Shown here one piece after another: positions 5,629-7,720 of a stretch of DNA of 7,720 nt. The DNA comes from Caldifarciminota bacterium (lineage in GTDB: Bacteria; Hydrothermota; Tepidihabitantia; Tepidihabitantales; JAOUPE01). Under the pieces are notes generated by a model. The model had not been told where the DNA came from. It did not search any database and saw only the letters and a list, made by a program, of their open reading frames with translations. The position numbers and the translations under genes were made by a program. The number at the start of each line of letters is the position of its first letter. Within the stretch, counting starts at the first letter, position 1. The stretch is taken from contig JAOUPE010000070.1 of assembly GCA_029880025.1 (NCBI GenBank), positions 1 to 7,720 on the forward strand. Reading direction: 5' to 3'.

Positions 5629-6642
5629 TTATTTGCCCAAAATACCTTTCCTTGGGAAAATCGGTTCGCCGATATTAAGGGAAAAAGAAAATCTTGTTCG
5701 GTTAGGATTCGACCAAAAAAAAGCAGAGTCATCCGAGATGTCAAGTCTAATAAATTTAAGGTCAATTCCCAACCCTTTTACCCAACCTTTTCTACCCGCA
5801 TAATCATCTGGTTCTGGGGCACTGAAATAACCAAATCGTAGAGCTAAAATTGGAATCGGTCGAATTTCTAATCCGAAAGAATGCCAGAACTTTTGTTCCT
5901 CTTTAACCTTACTTATATCATAGGCAATTACCAATCGCCACTTTTCTTTAAGCCATTTCCAAAACCACTCTTTCTGGTTGGTTTTATAAACTTCTTGGGC
6001 TGAGATTGAGTAAGAGAACCCTGCCCTAATCGTTATTGGGAGTGGGTCTTTCACACCACTAAGTGGAGAACTTGCAGTATAAGCCATCGCCGGACCGATG
6101 TGTTGGACAGCAAAACCAAACCCAGCTTTTCCAAACGAGAAAGGGTATTTTACGAATAGCCCTATGTCAGCAGCAAAAGACCTGCCAATTGTCCATGAGT
6201 TATAAGATGGACTTTTCATAGAGAGTGAAGATTGAATGTATTTTATACTTATTCCCGAGCCCAAGAAATCGTGTAATTTGTAGCCAAAAGCGACACCGGG
6301 TCCAAATTCACAAAATGTTATAGTTGTAGAATCACCCCACATGTCTCGATTAATCCAACGAGAATACATCCCGGAACTGAAAAAGCCTAATGATAAATTT
6401 TTATTAAGTGGCAAGGCACCAGCAAAATCCCAGTAACGGATATCCAAAAACAATGGGGTATTTTCATAAACTATGTCAAAATCTTTTTGGAACGCTAAAC
6501 CCGCCGGGTTATAGAAATTTGTATAGGCATTGTCAGCGATTCCACAAAAAGCGCCACCCGCTGCGGTGGGCTGAGCTCCTGGGTAAGGAGTGAGAAAAGT
6601 GGCTGCATAAGAGATTAAGAATAAACTCAAAAGTAAATGCAT
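5629..6642 (-). CDS. PorV/PorQ-like outer-membrane beta-barrel protein
   Basis: A protein of 337 residues beginning with a short signal peptide (MHLLLSLFLISYA, cleavage about 13-15). The N-terminal stretch TAAGGAF-GIADNAYTNFYNPAGLAF (about 26-51) is the hallmark of the PorV/PorQ (UPF0164-like) family: a Gly-Gly segment, ADNAYTNFYNPAGLA, then alternating amphipathic strands with many aromatic residues. The central and C-terminal parts (W-rich KEWFWKWLKEKWRLVIAYD, then LEIRPIPILALRFGYF) match the family's later strands. The last strand RTRFSFSLNI is followed by a 13-residue tail rather than ending in an aromatic residue. Family members include the type IX secretion component PorV (LptO) and orphan barrels of unknown role; without other T9SS genes here the role is open. 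ATG 6642 has AAAAGG (6655-6650) 7 bases upstream and its own promoter. Confidence 0.82.
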   Translation of the reverse strand: MHLLLSLFLISYAATFLTPYPGAQPTAAGGAFCGIADNAYTNFYNPAGLAFQKDFDIVYENTPLFLDIRYWDFAGALPLNKNLSLGFFSSGMYSRWINRDMWGDSTTITFCEFGPGVAFGYKLHDFLGSGISIKYIQSSLSMKSPSYNSWTIGRSFAADIGLFVKYPFSFGKAGFGFAVQHIGPAMAYTASSPLSGVKDPLPITIRAGFSYSISAQEVYKTNQKEWFWKWLKEKWRLVIAYDISKVKEEQKFWHSFGLEIRPIPILALRFGYFSAPEPDDYAGRKGWVKGLGIDLKFIRLDISDDSAFFWSNPNRTRFSFSLNIGEPIFPRKGILGK

Positions 6643-6723
6643 ATTACTGCCTTTTATTGTTTATCTTTTATCTCGAACGTTTCTAAACTTAAAGTTCATT
6701 TTTTAGTGCTCATCCTAATTTAA

Positions 6724-6751
6724 GATATAAAGAAATTTATGCAATTGTCAA
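6724..6751 (-). promoter_or_regulatory. Promoter of the PorV/PorQ-like gene
   Basis: On the minus strand a perfect TTGACA (6751-6746), a 16-bp spacer and TATATC (6729-6724, 4 of 6) lie in the 136-base AT-rich gap before the gene. With an 18-bp spacer TATCTT is an alternative -10. Transcription would start near 6717, leaving a leader of about 75 bases. The leader has no clear riboswitch-like structure. Confidence 0.5.
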
Positions 6752-6778
6752 CTATTTTAATATTTAAAATTTTATCAT

Positions 6779-7720
6779 TTAATGAGCATTAATGATTCGG
6801 CGGAAAAGCTCAAATGATAGCCACCAATCAAGTTCATTGGCTAATTCTTTTTTGCCAGAATAGAACTGCTCAACTAGATTCAAAATTGCTGGATAATCAT
6901 AGGCTGAATAATTTTTTACTTTATCGGAATGAATAATATCCTGAATAAATACTTTCATAACTGATAGAAATTCAATAACCGAAGGGTCAACGAAACTTAA
7001 TCCTAATTTGGCTTTAAACTTGGTCCAACCCCAAGCTGGAATAGTAGAAAAATAGAACGGATAGGTTGTATTATTTTTAACTAATGGATACCTGGCTAAA
7101 GCTGGATAATGCTTATAGATTATTTGTCTTAATAGCTTTCCATTCATTCTTAATTGCAGCGGAGTTTTAAATAACATTTGTAAAAACGATGGCTGGGCAA
7201 AAGGCATATAGTTAAGAACTTCACAATCCATTCGAGCTTGTTCATAACAGCCGCTGTTCGGAAAACGGGTTCGAATCGCCATCAAATCCAGAAAATTCTC
7301 TTCGCCGATTTCTTCAATTTTCGGCATCGTGTTCCATAACGATTCAATCTGATTTTCAATCCCCCTGTGCATAGTTCTAATCACATCTTCATTAAATATT
7401 GACGCCCGTTGTCTGAGTAGATAAGGATATATTAAGCGAGGATTGCCGCTTAGAAGCGCCTTTTTACCTCTTTTTAGCAGGCGATTTAGATATTGTCGGC
7501 GCCATATCTCACCAAAACCACCATCAATGATAAATTTATTTTGAGAATGGATGATTGGATAATAACGCAATTTCAAAAATGTCGAAGCAGGTTCATTCGC
7601 ACAAGTTTGTCCGATATATTCCTTGAGTATTACCAAACAATCATCAGGTTTTGGCAGCGGCGCATTGAAATAAACCGATTGAAGGTTATTTTCTTGGGCT
7701 ATTCTTTGGGCAATAATAAC
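6779..7720 (-). CDS. Asparagine-synthase-like ATP-dependent protein, 5'-truncated by the window edge
   Basis: The frame is open from the right edge to TAA at 6781-6779, giving 313 residues; the TTG at 7636 is only an internal codon, since 28 in-frame codons precede it. The sequence reads as the C-terminal synthetase half of the asparagine synthase superfamily: IIDGGFGEIWRRQYLNRL (about 66-83 of this fragment; the place of SGxGxDE in AsnB), then YEQARMDCEVLNYMPFAQPSF (family pattern EaRxPFxD), then RMNGKLLRQIIYKHYPALARYPLVKN (family pattern gKxxLRxaxxxxlPxxixxrxK). The PP-loop SGGxDS that binds ATP and any glutaminase domain would lie beyond the edge. The canonical Asp and Arg of those motifs are replaced (GGFGE, YMPFAQP), so it may not make asparagine; surface-polysaccharide and peptide-modifying relatives exist. 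Family-level call only. Confidence 0.6.
   Translation of the reverse strand, partial: VIIAQRIAQENNLQSVYFNAPLPKPDDCLVILKEYIGQTCANEPASTFLKLRYYPIIHSQNKFIIDGGFGEIWRRQYLNRLLKRGKKALLSGNPRLIYPYLLRQRASIFNEDVIRTMHRGIENQIESLWNTMPKIEEIGEENFLDLMAIRTRFPNSGCYEQARMDCEVLNYMPFAQPSFLQMLFKTPLQLRMNGKLLRQIIYKHYPALARYPLVKNNTTYPFYFSTIPAWGWTKFKAKLGLSFVDPSVIEFLSVMKVFIQDIIHSDKVKNYSAYDYPAILNLVEQFYSGKKELANELDWWLSFELFRRIINAH

Noticed and set aside
7634..7636. TTG as the start of the asparagine-synthase-like gene
   Set aside because: The frame stays open for 28 more codons to the window edge with protein-like sequence, and the fragment lacks the N-terminal half of the domain.

Overview
This is an AT-rich bacterial window with dense coding at both ends and a gene-poor, decayed middle. 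The outer-membrane PorV/PorQ-like protein, the putative lipoprotein, Lgt and a cobalamin-binding radical SAM enzyme point to a diderm bacterium of the FCB/candidate-phylum type, for example a WOR-3/Stahlbacteria-like lineage. That placement is an inference from gene content and style, not a database result.

Layout, left to right. Bases 2-4761 hold six tightly packed plus-strand genes: the 3' two thirds of ribF (FAD synthetase/riboflavin kinase), a putative lipoprotein with its own near-consensus promoter that starts inside the ribF stop codon, a zinc-ribbon/membrane-anchor/coiled-coil protein, lgt (prolipoprotein diacylglyceryl transferase), comF (phosphoribosyltransferase family) and a B12-binding radical SAM protein. 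lgt/comF overlap by 23 bases and comF/radical SAM by 4 bases (ATGA), so the last three are probably translationally coupled. The lipoprotein would be a substrate of the Lgt encoded two genes downstream.

Bases 4762-5628 carry no intact gene. They hold (i) the remnant of a Cro/C1 (XRE) type helix-turn-helix regulator on the minus strand, readable in one frame but broken by four in-frame TAA codons; (ii) directly upstream of it, a 16-bp perfect palindrome beside a consensus -35 box, which looks like the remains of an autoregulatory promoter/operator; (iii) a GC-rich, degenerate 12-bp tandem repeat of about 17-18 units, open in frames on both strands; and (iv) a stretch with short palindromes that may be mobile-element debris.

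Bases 5629-7720 are on the minus strand: a PorV/PorQ-like outer-membrane beta-barrel protein with its own promoter and ribosome binding site, and upstream of it the C-terminal 313 residues of an asparagine-synthase-like protein that runs off the right edge. The two blocks are convergent across the decayed middle.

The least ordinary content is the middle: the fossil regulator with its operator-like palindrome, and the 12-bp minisatellite.
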